From the NCBI GenBank assembly GCA_019279435.1, contig JAAALK010000286.1:32611712-32675711 (forward strand): a stretch of DNA of 64,000 nucleotides, written 5' to 3'. Below, piece after piece: positions 12,611 to 23,287 of the stretch (position 1 is the stretch's first letter; the number at the start of each line of letters is the position of its first letter). The DNA comes from Zizania palustris (lineage: Eukaryota > Streptophyta > Magnoliopsida > Poales > Poaceae). Both the position numbers and the translations under genes were made by a program. The notes under the pieces were generated by a model. The model was not told where the DNA came from, did not search any database, and saw only the letters and a program-made list of their open reading frames with translations.

Positions 12611-12631
12611 ATCCCCACGGACGGCGCCAAC
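12611..12631 (-). promoter_or_regulatory. Tat-1 primer-binding site
   Basis: On the - strand, directly after the LTR end, the sequence reads GTTGGCGCCGTCCGTGGGGA, the same as in Tat-A. TGGCGCC at this position is the usual tRNA 3'-end complement in Tat/Athila elements; I do not assign the tRNA isotype. Confidence 0.75.
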
Positions 12632-13118
12632 TGTTGGTGTAAAAGATTACACTAACAGGTTCTCTAGATTAAGAACTTACAAATAGTAGATTTGTGTTGA
12701 GAACTATCTCAAACCTCCTAATTGGATAATAGCTTAAGTAGTCTGAAATTGTGTATTGAATAGCTGAGTATTCGATGCCTATTACAGGGTAAGAAGGAGG
12801 GTATTTATAGGCAAAAAGTCTAAGGAAAAGACCTATTTACCCTCAATTACAACCGACATAGTGGAAACTATTCGGTACCCCGAACAGGGTTAAAATGGTA
12901 AAATCTATCCGGAGTAGGTAGATAAGTCAAACATCTTATCATACTTACAGTTTTCTACCTGAGCTTCATAGCCTGCGGAGGGTACCTTCGAATTGTAAGT
13001 CGAAGCACCTTTCGGCATAATAAATCCACCTTCGGGCATAAGCTCGGAGCTTTGAAGCCGATAAGTTATCTTTACTATCAATCTCTAAGTCCTGAGGGTG
13101 AAGTATTTTCCCTCAACA
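12632..13118 (-). repeat. Tat-1 5' LTR (487 bp)
   Basis: Begins TGTTGGTGTAAAAG and ends CCCTCAACA on the + strand, clearly related to the 496-bp Tat-A LTRs. On the - strand a CTATAAATAC box lies at 12810-12801. The LTR transcribes away from the neighbouring APRL gene, whose stop codon is about 1.0 kb to its right. Confidence 0.88.
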
Positions 13119-14112
13119 GCTCTCTATGGAGACAAAGAGTCAACAAAATCCTGGAAACACTCAAGTGATTCTAAACCAAAATCCCCTGGCCTAGGTATCC
13201 TATAAAGTAAATCCAGTATTAGACATTCAATGTGTTGTTCCATGAGGCTGATTTTGAAATGTTGGAGACTTGGAGTAACATTTACATATTTGATGGTACC
13301 ATCTTTTGTTTGTATATTTATGGATAATGAAAATTATGTTGCATTTAACGTTGATAGTACACCATTAATTATTTACTCTGATCTATGCTTGTTGAAGTGT
13401 CAACATTGGTCCAAATGAGCAATTCTTGAAGTCCGACTAATCGCCTCAGCTCACTATCTACTCTATTGGGCACTCAATGCAGGTGTTCGTCAATGGAAAG
13501 TCATATGATATTAACATCTATTTGTATCTACATCTCATATTAGATCAAGTCTAGACCAAACATTTCAATGACTATTTATGACTGTATTAACCTCTCTATT
13601 GTTAAAATGTCATAACCAATTTGAGTTTAGAGATGTATTTTAAAATGATTTTGATATTGCTACTGATGAATTTACTAATATAAATATACAGATGAATTTA
13701 CTAATATAAATATACAGATGATACATACAAATTTAATTTACTAAGCGAATACAAATTTAATTTACTAAACGAACATGGCTAATATTAGTTCTTGAGTGAA
13801 CGAATATTAACACTGTAATGATTAATACAGTACCGGCAACAACAAAAAGGCATCTAAAAACTACTCGAACGATCACCACACATCTCAAATTTACAGTAGT
13901 TATTTTGACAGCAAGATTAGGCATTGCATCCGAAATGCAAAAGGTATTCCTAGTATACAACAAGATGAGGCCCTCAGAATTTAAATGCCTGTGAGGTTCC
14001 CACATGCCTGAATGCACAGCAAAGCAAATATCATATATAACAGGATGGGAAAGCATGATTAAATATTTTGGATCACATGTGCAGCTACACTAAAAAAACA
14101 TCCCTAAAAAGG
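13119..14112. other. Host DNA downstream of the APRL gene; no gene seen, short tandem duplications
   Basis: AT-rich, no supported ORF. It probably holds the APRL 3' UTR near its right edge. Two neighbouring duplications are visible: a 26-bp unit GATGAATTTACTAATATAAA... at 13665-13690 and 13691-13716, and a 24-bp unit TACAAATTTAATTTACTAA... at 13726-13749 and 13750-13773, the second pair differing at one base. Confidence 0.6.
13665..13773. repeat. Two adjacent short tandem duplications (26 bp x2, 24 bp x2)
   Basis: The first pair (13665-13690, 13691-13716) is identical. The second pair (13726-13749, 13750-13773) differs at one position (AGCGAA versus AACGAA). Both units share the words AATTTACTAA, so they may derive from one older unit. 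Confidence 0.8.
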
Positions 14113-17100
14113 TTAAGCTTGCCTCGAGGAGGATGGTTCACCCAATGAAACAGAAGTAAATGAAGAAGCCCAAGCTCGAGCATTACTTGCCCCTTTCCTT
14201 AGGTCCCTTGTCTTATTGTTCAATCTAAGCTTGCTACAAAGCCTCTTCACATCAAGCATATTCAATGCTCGTTCCAAGAGTTGGCTTGATCCCCTGCGGA
14301 TCCCTAAGTTCAAGTTCCGAACACGCACGACTAAGAAAGTTCTCAGATGGGAGACTACAATGGGGACGAAGTGCGCTGTGATCTTCAGGATGATAAAAAG
14401 CACTGCAAGCATAACAAATGGCTCGTCTTTTGCAATTTTACGCAGAGAACGATCCCCTGACATGACTGGTTTCAAACTTCCAGTATTATCATGCTGATTA
14501 ATATCAAAATATGCAATTGGATCAAGGCCTGCAGCATAAACAAATTCCATCACAAAAATGCTTTGAAGCAACAAAGACAACCCAAAAATCTAATCATCAA
14601 TAGCTGTAGTATGCAGCATATCCCTGCTTAGTTGATTGGACAATGGAAATAAATCTATATTACAGGGAAAATTTTACAGTTCTTGAGGAGGTACTGAGAG
14701 ATAGCACGATTTTAGTGTAAATTTTGGTACTGTCCGTGTCTCAGGTACTAAGAAGTACCAAAATTAACATTGAAATTGTTGATAACTCTTGTATCTCCTC
14801 AAGGACCGTAAAATCACTCTACAGTGAAAGGTCCTTATGAACGTGTACAGTACAACAGCCTAGGAGAAATAATAGGCTACTTGTCTCCATTCACAAGCAT
14901 CAAACTTTCATACTTAAAAGATTCCAAGAATTAAAACATTATAATAAGATGACAATCCCAGTGTGTAGGATTGGAAGCATCATGGCAATCCTTCACAAGT
15001 GCAGCTAATTAACAGAAAGGGAATTGTATAGTTTAAGAGAAATTTTACAATCCTTAAGGAGATACCAGGATTTTCAGTGTTAATTTTGGTACCTCTGTAC
15101 CTTACTCATAGTTTAATAGCACCCAAGGCTATTCTCATTTCTAAGTTTTACTCATATATAACATATATGAAAGTTGCTATAATTCAATGAACTATGTATG
15201 CAGGAAAGAAAAGAGTGGTGCTTGCACCTGTAATTTCTTTATAGAAATCCACCAGAGAGATAAGTTCTTTGGGGCCCCTGTACCGTACCATTGTAGTTTC
15301 ATTTACAAGAAGAATGGCCGGGAATCCGCGGACACCATATCTTGAAAACAAACTACAGTAAGCAGAAAAAGCATAATGAGCAGTGATCCGGTGGTTTAGT
15401 TAAACACCATCGATTAAAAGTGGGTATGATGCCGAACTTAAAGAGACAGACAGACAACAAAGAGGTCCAACATTCACATACCTAGGCATTGCAGAGGATT
15501 CTTCAACAGCAAAATGATATATCTGAGGGAACATAGTGCTGAGAGCTTCAAATATTGGCCGGAATTTGCTTGAAAATGGACACCATGCAGCATAGAAGAG
15601 AACGGAGTAAGAAACACCTCTACGGCGAAGGTTCAACTCTTTATCAATAGCCTCTCCTGTCACCTAAAGTAGGAAAAACAAATAATATGTTATTGACAAA
15701 TGAACAATGACTACAAAGCAGAGGTTTGCAAATTTTGCAATATGGACTGTCAGCATTATTTACAGTGCCAGGATATTCAACCATCATTGCTAGACAATCA
15801 AGTGAGGCCAGACTCTTCAGTTAAGCAAAAGCGTGTCAATAGTGACTGGCATTAATTTGGTTAAGGGATATTTGGAGCATCAGTATGGTCCCATCAATTA
15901 AAATATTACCCACAAGAAGTATGGAAATGCAGGATAATGCTAGATTACTGCATATTGAACACCAAAAAATCCACAAGATATCCTTCGCACATGTTGAGGA
16001 AGACCTGATTATTATTTGCTTACAAAAAAATACAGAACATAACAACACACCAGCTATATATTTAAATTCTGTAAGCTCTGGCCTTTGGGGGCATATCCAG
16101 TCAGCCTAATGTCAATGAATTCCTTGTTTTGGGGAGCATGGTTGATGAATTCCTATTTCCTAATTCTGCTAATGATCATCTTAACAGTCTTTTGCACCAG
16201 TGACAAGACCCCCCAATCCCCCAATACTGAGCAGCGGCATTTTAACTACAGTGAGCTGTTTGAATTGTTTTTTTGGTGCTCTCTCTTCCCATTTTGTTAC
16301 TCCGACAGCATGTTGCTCCGATTAAACATAATGGACATGCTTATTTTTCAGATATGATTCCAATATGCATTCCTCACTGTATCACTGAACCCTTATCAAG
16401 AATCTCTTTGTTCAGACCAGCCACACTTAATACTTAATCATGCTATTTATGTTGCCACATGCTTATATTTTGTATCTTACATAAGCCCCAGAAATCCATC
16501 TTGCCTAAGAAGGTATCATTCATTTCATATTATGTTTGTTTTGTGATATAGTTCCTACTACTGACTGGCACATGGGTACAGAACCGCCAACGCAGCTTGC
16601 ATCTTGATGATTTTCCTTTGCTTTGTTGGCTTTCCCTTTCCCAATCCCCCCCCCCCCCCCCCCCCCCCCCTCCTCCTCCTCTAACTGCAAATATACTGCT
16701 AACTGCAAATCCCCCTCTAACATCGTGCCTCTCACTGGGCCCGAAATCGATATGATGATTCGCAACGCAAACACACAATCAAATAATAAATACGTCACTG
16801 CCTTTTGCCCGCATTGACAGGTAAATATTCCACACGGCCACACGGAGAAGTACGCGCGCGAAACATCACAGCTACTACGGAATTTGGACGAGCCGACGAG
16901 GCGGCACCGTGGCAGTGCCGGAGAAGAAGAGGACACCGGACACCTACCTCAACAGGCGGGGAGGGCTCGATCCGGACGCCGGGGCAACGCGACGCGAGCG
17001 CGTCGAGGAACAGCGGGCCCCTCCGCCCGCACGCCGGCGGGGAATCCCCCGCCGCGGCGCCGGCGATGACGTGGAGGAGGAACACGACGGCGGCGGCGGC

Positions 17101-17142
17101 GCAACGCGTCATAGCCTCTCCGGCCTTTGGATTTTTTGCCAT
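14113..17142 (-). CDS. 5'-adenylylsulfate reductase-like (APRL) thioredoxin-fold membrane protein, 4 exons, 305 aa
   Basis: Exons on the - strand: 17142-16948, 15663-15482, 15352-15228 and 14528-14113 (TAA stop). All three introns are GT-AG and the phases join without a break, giving 305 residues, the usual APRL size. Seen: a hydrophobic signal-like segment near residues 14-31; a thioredoxin-like domain from about 66 to 165 with WCPFS at 92-96, so only one of the two redox cysteines of a CxxC is present; VEESSAMP at 118-125; the cis-proline loop GFPAI at 135-139; and one membrane span at about 205-226. Known of the family: APRL proteins resemble the C-terminal domain of APS reductase and the PDI group, enter the secretory route and have no firmly established reaction. 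The first ATG is used; a second at codon 11, directly before the signal segment, is a fair alternative. Paralogue number (rice has several) cannot be assigned by eye. This is the only clearly functional host gene here. Confidence 0.92.
14661..14824. mobile_element. MITE-like inverted-repeat element in APRL intron 3
   Basis: The left arm (14661-14700, ATTTTACAGTTCTTGAGGAG...) pairs with the right arm (14785-14824, TCTCCTCAAGGACCGTAAAA...) over about 35 bases with a few mismatches. The whole unit is about 164 bp and lies within intron 3 (14529-15227). The size, terminal inverted repeat and intron location fit a miniature inverted-repeat transposon. I could not fix its exact ends or target duplication, so the family is left open. 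Confidence 0.65.
15033..15112. mobile_element. Partial second copy of the intron-3 MITE-like element
   Basis: AAATTTTACAATCCTTAAGGAGATACC followed by TTTTCAGTGTTAATTTTGGTACC matches the left arm and interior of the element at 14661-14824 (ATTTTACAGTTCTTGAGGAGGTAC, then TTTTAGTGTAAATTTTGGTAC). No second arm is seen, so it is one-sided. Both copies lie in the same APRL intron. Confidence 0.55.
16646..16670. repeat. Poly-C run (25 C) in APRL intron 1
   Basis: Twenty-five consecutive C residues, followed by TCCTCCTCCTCT, inside intron 1 (15664-16947). Runs of this length are hard to sequence and vary in length, so the true count is uncertain. On the coding strand it is a G-run within the pre-mRNA. 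Confidence 0.9.
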
Positions 17143-18656
17143 TTTCTCGCCTCTGGAATTCCCCCGCAGCGCTCAAATCGGATTGGATTTGCTTCTTCTC
17201 TCTCTTTTTTGCTGTTTTTCCTTTGTTGCGAGCTAATTTTGGAAGCGCGTGCGGGGGCTAGTTGGTTGGTGGTGGGCCACGTGCTCCCCCGGTTCGCCTG
17301 GTTGGCGTCGTGCGTGTAGACCAGGCCGCGGGGCCCACCTGACAGTGGCTCTCCGCCTCATCTGTTTGGCATCCACAATACGGCATTAAACATTAAATAT
17401 TATTTTATAACTAGTTTTACATATTGTGGAACCATAAAAAATTATAAAGTACATCATAAGTTTAAGGTTTGATCATAAATCTAAAGTGATAACTTTTTAT
17501 GAGTTCCACCACCTTACTTTAATGCTGCATTTTTTATTTTCTTCTGTTGTGCATCTAACAATAACGAATGCTAATTCTTTTTGAATCCCACGTTAATGCT
17601 ATTTATTTGGAACTCCTCGAAACGGTGGATATGGACCACTTCTAATCTTGGCTTTGAGCTGTTTAATCTTCCGACGTGGCAATACGCGGGAAAAAATCAA
17701 ATACCATGGGCTACCCGCGGCCTTTTTTGCTTGTTTCTCTTCTCGTTTTTTATGTGGGCCTAATTTGCTCGACTGTTGTTTTTGCACGTAATAAAATAAT
17801 ATATATACGCAACTTGAGTTATGACATGTTTTTTCTCTATGTTATTATAATAATTTAGTTTTATTAGTTAACATGCAAACAAAAGTATAGTTTGTTAAGT
17901 TAGTTTATTATAATATGTAACTCAGATCACAATAGTCTAATAAGTCAAAGGAACTCAACCTTTTCAACTTATTAAAAAAAGATAAAATACATTTTCCACT
18001 TTTATAAAACTTACCCACTACTATTTCATACTTAATTTTAACATATCTTTATTAAATAAAATTGTTTGAGGGTAGTACAGTCTTTTTCCATGTAAACACA
18101 GGAATCTAAGCTACCAATAATTCAAATCAAATAGCTCTGATTTATTTTTCTAAATTACTATAAGGATGTGACTTCATCGAACGCTGCCCGTCGCCATTGG
18201 ATAGTGTTTGCGTGGATCGCTGTAGTAGGTCACCCTTGAAAGTGAGCCCTGGGTTGCTTGTTCGAATCATAGAAAACTAGCTCTAGTGGCCAAATTTGCC
18301 ATAAGATTTGAGAAAGAGACCAGATCAAACCAAAAACATCAATGTTGGCTCCGATTAAGCTATTAAGTAATACTAATCAGATACTCGTGCTTTAAAACGA
18401 AATTTTATTCTTAATAACAAATACCTATTTAGAATATAATATTTATTTAAATGTGTTTAGTAATGTTACGATAATAAGCAACAATGTAATATAATTTATG
18501 ATAGTCACAACTTATTATGATCTAGTAAAATCATCGAGTTTTTCAAAGTCACGCTTCTCTTCGTACTCAATGAGTAGCCATCTCATAACACACTCTTGAA
18601 CCTACAAATAACAATATCAATCCATGTGTTTGTCCATTGATGTAAAACCGTAATGT
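17143..18656. other. Host DNA upstream of APRL; promoter expected, no second gene seen
   Basis: The first about 150 bp upstream of the ATG are CT-rich on the + strand (purine-rich on the gene strand) and fit a 5' UTR. No convincing TATA box is seen close to the gene, which is common for GC-rich housekeeping promoters in grasses. The rest is AT-rich without a supported ORF. A box resembling an RNA polymerase III B box (GTTCGAATC) lies near 18260 but without a clear partner. Confidence 0.5.
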
Positions 18657-18661
18657 GCAAG
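18657..18661. repeat. Left target-site duplication of Tat-A (GCAAG)
   Basis: GCAAG directly before the LTR start at 18662. The same five bases follow the far LTR at 63353-63357, 44.7 kb away, which proves that the two LTRs belong to one insertion. Confidence 0.92.
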
Positions 18662-19157
18662 TGTTGGCGTAAAAGTTACACCAACAGGTTCTCGGTAATC
18701 AAGAATGAACAAACAAGAGGTTTGCGTTTTAGGACTATCTCAAGCCTCCGTAAAGGATAATAGCTCAAGTGGTCCGAATGTGTGTTTGAACAATTAATTC
18801 CTGGCCCCCTTTTTACAAGGTACAATGGGGGGTATTTATAGGGGGAAAAGCATAAGGAAGAGACCTATTTACCCTTACATTACAACCAGCATGGTGGAAC
18901 CTGCTTGGTATTACGAACAGGGTTATACATGGTAACGTAATGCAAGGTAGATAGATAAGCCAGACATCCAATCAATCATGTCCCTCAGCTTCGGGGTCTC
19001 CATCTGCCCTTCGGAGGGGTCTTCGAGGCTTCGCATCGCAACACCTTCCGGTAGTGACGACGTATGCTTCGAACAACAGTCCGCCAGCTTCGGGATCCTT
19101 ATCGGTCTTTGAAGGGTAAGCTTTTAAGTCTGCAAAATGGAGTAATTTCCCCCAACA
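18662..19157 (-). repeat. Tat-A 3' LTR (496 bp)
   Basis: TGTTGGCGTAAAAG...CCCCCAACA, differing by eye from the LTR at 62857-63352 at two positions (C/A near 18936, C/T near 19009). On the - strand a CTATAAATACC box spans 18841-18831. That promoter faces the APRL gene on the same strand, about 1.7 kb from its ATG. On the internal side the sequence GTAGCCCCTCG is, on the - strand, the purine tract CGAGGGGCTAC that would prime plus-strand synthesis. Confidence 0.95.
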
Positions 19158-19537
19158 GTAGCCCCTCGAATACGCTCTTCTGTGATTAATTTGTTTAGAA
19201 AGAAAGCAGTATACGGAAGGAATATTTCTATTTTGAAGGTCTTAAATAGGATTTAGAGATGTGGAGACTTAACCGAAGACTTTGAGCTTAACGCATTCGG
19301 AGCTTCTCCTTCGGGGTCTTGTCATAATGGGAGCGGATCAGTTTCGGAGCACACACATCGTGAGGCGCCGTTAGAAGTAGCCGTTATAACGCAAGTAGCC
19401 GTTACCCTCTGCAGAAAAAGGTAACGGTCGATTTTTACAGCGGTTGCGCGCCGTTCCAATTACCGGACCCACATGTCGGTGACGGAAGCCGAACCTGCAA
19501 GGTGAAACTTCTCGAAGAGCAGTATAGGTCGCGCTGG
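19158..19537. other. Tat-A noncoding stretch between the 3' LTR and the antisense-gene promoter
   Basis: It begins with the polypurine tract of the - strand element (19158-19168). The rest, to the TATA box at 19538, has no supported ORF. It probably holds upstream promoter sequence for the + strand antisense gene; the near-repeat CGCCGTTAGAAGTAGCCGTTA / CGCAAGTAGCCGTTA around 19367-19405 is visible. Confidence 0.6.
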
Positions 19538-19547
19538 TTATAAAAGG
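19538..19547 (+). promoter_or_regulatory. Candidate TATA box of the Tat-A antisense gene
   Basis: TTATAAAAGG on the + strand, about 97-106 bases upstream of the ATG at 19644, a usual distance for a plant TATA box with a short leader. It lies inside the element, not in the LTR, so the antisense gene seems to have its own promoter. Confidence 0.6.
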
Positions 19548-22500
19548 GGAAAACAGGGATTACTAGAAGTTTTTTACCGCATTCACTGCTCCTGCGATTC
19601 ACCTTTTCCTTCAATCTTCCGCACCCTCGAGCACTTGAGCGCAATGGCGAGAACCAGCCACACCACTCCATTGGCGGCCAACACCCTGGCGCAGCGGCAG
19701 GCGTGGGCCGCATCGGCAGCAGCGGCAATGGCGGGGGCTCCGGGCGGTGCTTGGCCCAAGAATCCTCGAGCGCTCCGTCCGCCCTCCAAGAAGAAGATGG
19801 CCCTGAGCTTTGTCATTGGCCAGTCTGTGAGCACCGCGGAGTCCATTGAGGAGGCAGTAGACGGGAAGCTGGTAGCCGGAATGAGGACTCGAGTTCCCGG
19901 GACAGAGTCGACTCCACGGCCCCGGAGCGGAGAAGTGGTGGTCTTCGAGGCGTTCTTCGAAGCGGGTCTGGGGCTACCAGCCGTGGATTTTCTGGCAGAG
20001 GTACTGGACTTGTTCCACATAACCCTGCCTCAACTGTCCCCCAACGCGATCGTCCGCCTGGCCGTCTTTGAGTGAGCTCTTCGGGCAGAGGGATGCGAAG
20101 GACGCTCCGAAGTCTTCGCGGCGACCCACGAAGCCATCTGCCAGCCGAAGCCTCAAGATGGGCCGGGGGACTCCAAGGTGACGGTGGCCTTCGGCAGCGT
20201 TAACTTCCAGCTACGGCGGGAGCATGCTCTCCATTTCCCTGCGAAGGCCATAAACGACCGATGGTATACGAACTGGATACTTCGGTGGTTTTACGCCGAA
20301 GTAGGAGAAGACTCCCCCCTCTCGGGCCCTCTTCAAGAAATCTGGTTCCGGAAGGAGGCGGGCATCTCCCCGAACCCTAGTTTGCTCACGACGAGGCTAG
20401 GGTTGCTTGCTTCAGTGGCTCGTCGCATGAGCATGCGCGACCTGGCCGAGGAGTTCGTCGGCCTTCGGATCTCACCCCTCGGAGCTAGCTGGCCAATCTC
20501 CATCCCGCAAGCCTCGGAGGGGGACCTCCGAAACATAGGTACATCTTTCTCCTGCGGCATCATTTTATATGAACACATTAATTATACTTATGCTTCTTAT
20601 ACCTTTTTCTTTTCAGCGGCGCCTCTGGCCTTAGCTCCGGATGACATAGTCCGGGCTACCGAGTGAATTCTCGGAGCCCCTTCGGCGGTCGAGAGGCAGA
20701 AAAGGCTGGAGTTGGTGGGGAGTTGGGAACGGTCGAACAGAGTGTGGAGGGCCCTCGGTATGGAGCCTCCGCCCCTCCCTGACTTCGCCACTGGAGCGGC
20801 TGGCCGCAAGAGAAAAATGACGGCCGAGCTCTCCAAAAAAGTCGGTAAGCAGCCGCTTCAGAAGAGGGCAGCGAAGCAACCTCCGCACTTGACGCCTGCT
20901 TCGTCTTCTTCATCGCCAGACGAGCGGAGCCCAACTCCCGAAGAAGTAGAAGACTCCGGAGGTGCGACGGCAGCGGCCTTGGAAGCATACCTCTTGGTGG
21001 ACGAAGATATGGGGGAAGTCCCCCCAAGCACCTCTGTTATGGAAGGGGTCAGTGTAACTCCGACGACTCCTCCCGCACCCGTCATCGTGCAAGTGGAGTC
21101 AGGCTCTACCTCCGACTTGCCTGCACACGAAGGGGTTCCCGCGGAGGTCGTGGATCCGACGGATGAAACCGAGGGTAGGACATCGGGGGATGACTTCGAC
21201 AATATCCTCCAGATGTACGAAGTCCTGGAGGATCCAGCGATCCTTCCTCAAGAGGCTCTCAGAGGTATTTTCCCGGAGCCCTTCCTTTTTTCGTCGACAT
21301 TCGCTCGCTATCTGTAAAATTCGTTAATTAATCTTGATGTTGAAATAGGTACCTCTTCGGGTACCGAAGCCTTGATGGCGCCCGACGTCCCCGCTTCTTC
21401 GGAGACGGTTACCCGAGCGGACCCTCCGGCTCCCCTGGGGGCTCCGGGCCCGGTGGTGGAGAACGTATCCTTCGGGGCGGACGATGTGCTCCCTGGGACG
21501 GAGTTGGCTCCGGCCGTGGCGACCTCGACCACTGAAGGCGCCTCCGACAACGTGGTTCCAGCCGGAGATGTGGCGGCTGAGGGTCAGAATGTTCTTGCTT
21601 CTCCCCCTTTCGTGCCGGGGAGGGGTAAGAGTATTTCCAGCCTGGGCCTTCGTCTTGACCAAGCTACGCCCTTCGTTGGCAATTCAGAGGACGAGGCTGC
21701 AGAGGACGACGCCCGAGCTTTGTCTTGGCTCCCTCTTCTGGCTCCTTTCTTGGAACACCGGAGCGGCCTTCGAAGACTCCTGGAGCCCCTGGCTGAGAGA
21801 AGCCAAGATATTGCCAATTCGGAGTTGATCTCCGCCTTGAGCGAGGCTAGGGCTTCGAGCCTCAACACGGCCCTCGAAAGGGCTGCCCTTCAGGTATGAA
21901 AAAGACACCACAGTTGCTGCATTTTAATGGTCAAAACTTCTTTAGCACTTACCTAGTTTTCCTTGCAGCAATTCGCCCTTGCTAGAGCGGCAGCGACTTC
22001 TAACGAGGTCGAAATTAATCGACTTAACCGGAAGGTTACCACCCTTCAAACAGCTCTTGATGACTCCACCGGGAGGTCTCTCAGGCTGAATGAAGAAATT
22101 TTGGAAGAACGGAAGGCTAGGGCAGCGTCTGAAGAAGCCCTTGAAGCCCTTCGTTCTCTTGCCCAAGAAGCCGAGGTTGAACGAGTGGTCCTCCGTGCGG
22201 AGGTTGAAAAGCTTCGCCAGGACGCGGCTACCTCGAACGCACATTTGGTGGAACTTCGAGGGGCTCTTAGCCAGGCAATGGCTCAGAAGAGTTCCTTGAT
22301 GCTCCGGGTGGCCGCGTTGGACGCGACTGTTGCAAGCCTGGAAGCAGCAGAGAGAAAGAATTCCAGTACTGCTGACCGTACCTTGGAAGCTCTTCAGGGC
22401 ACGTTAGAGTACTTTGGCACCATGTGTCCTTCGACCTCTGCTGCAGCCTACGAGCCGCTCGACCGGAAGCTGACGAGGATCCAGGTAGCTTCGTCGCTGA

Positions 22501-23282
22501 TGAAGAACTCCGGAGTCCGGTATGGAGAGATCTCCGGACAGTGTGCCGGCATCGGGGTTCTTCGTCACCTCGAATCTCTTCGGATTCCCCTTGATTCGGT
22601 TGGTGGTTCATCCCCTGGAGGCTTCGCGGATGATGACCTGCTGCGGCCGCCTTCGGAAGTGGCTTCGGCTTGGGAAGCTTTCCGATCAGTCTGGAAGGCG
22701 GACCATAAGGTCGCTGCTAAGGCTTGGATCGACGAAGCCCGCCGGCAGAAGCAAGCTCAAACGAAGCCACCACTCCCAACTTCGCCAGCGCCTTCGGTTC
22801 CAGCTCCGCCAACCGACCCGCAGGTCTAGTCGCTTAGGACTGTTGTGTACCTGTGGTCTTGTAAACTTTGTTTTATTAATGAGAAAGTTATAAACAGTAC
22901 TTGTCTTGGGTGCTCTGCTCTTTTTTAGGTTCTGTCGTGCCCTTCGAGCCCTGACTTCGAACTTTTGGAAAGTACTGCCGAGCTTCGAAAGGAGTGGGCA
23001 GTTCTTGAGAGTTTGAGACCTTACCGCCGCTCCCGCTTTTCTGTTCCTCGCGGAGACGGGGGGTTACCCTTGAAGTACGAAGGGACGTTTTGTCTTATAT
23101 TAAAGAGGAAGAAAAGGAGGAGGGGTCTTCGTCTTCCGAGCCTATCGACTGGTCTGACTCGGAGTATCAAGCCGAAAACCTTGCCGAGGCCGGCTCCGAA
23201 AGGCTCTTGACATGGGCCGAACTTCAGGAGGAGCAGAAGAAACTGCGAGCCTCGAGAAAAAAGAGAAGTTCCCGGCCTAAAA

Positions 23283-23287
23283 AGACG
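23283..23287. repeat. Left target-site duplication of Copia-B (AGACG)
   Basis: AGACG before the LTR at 23288 is repeated at 34119-34123 after the other LTR. Confidence 0.92.

Larger units (their letters stand above)
8533..13118 (-). mobile_element. Tat-1: decayed Tat-lineage Ty3-gypsy element, 5' portion
   Basis: Read on the - strand from 13118: LTR, primer-binding site, gag, protease, RT, RNase H, then cut by Copia-1 at 8532. It is a relative of Tat-A by protein, LTR and primer-site sequence but older, with many stops and frameshifts. The remaining pol and the 3' LTR should lie left of the window beyond Copia-1. Its LTR ends at 13118; GCTCT at 13119-13123 would be its target duplication but cannot be checked here. 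Confidence 0.88.

Noticed and set aside
16805..17319. Several + strand ORFs of 60-143 codons
   Set aside because: They overlap APRL exon 1 and its 5' flank in antisense; the - strand exon is supported by splice phase, signal segment and homology.
18240..18290. Possible SINE or tRNA-like B box (GTTCGAATC near 18260)
   Set aside because: No convincing A box at the right distance, no poly-T or poly-A end and no target duplication found by eye.
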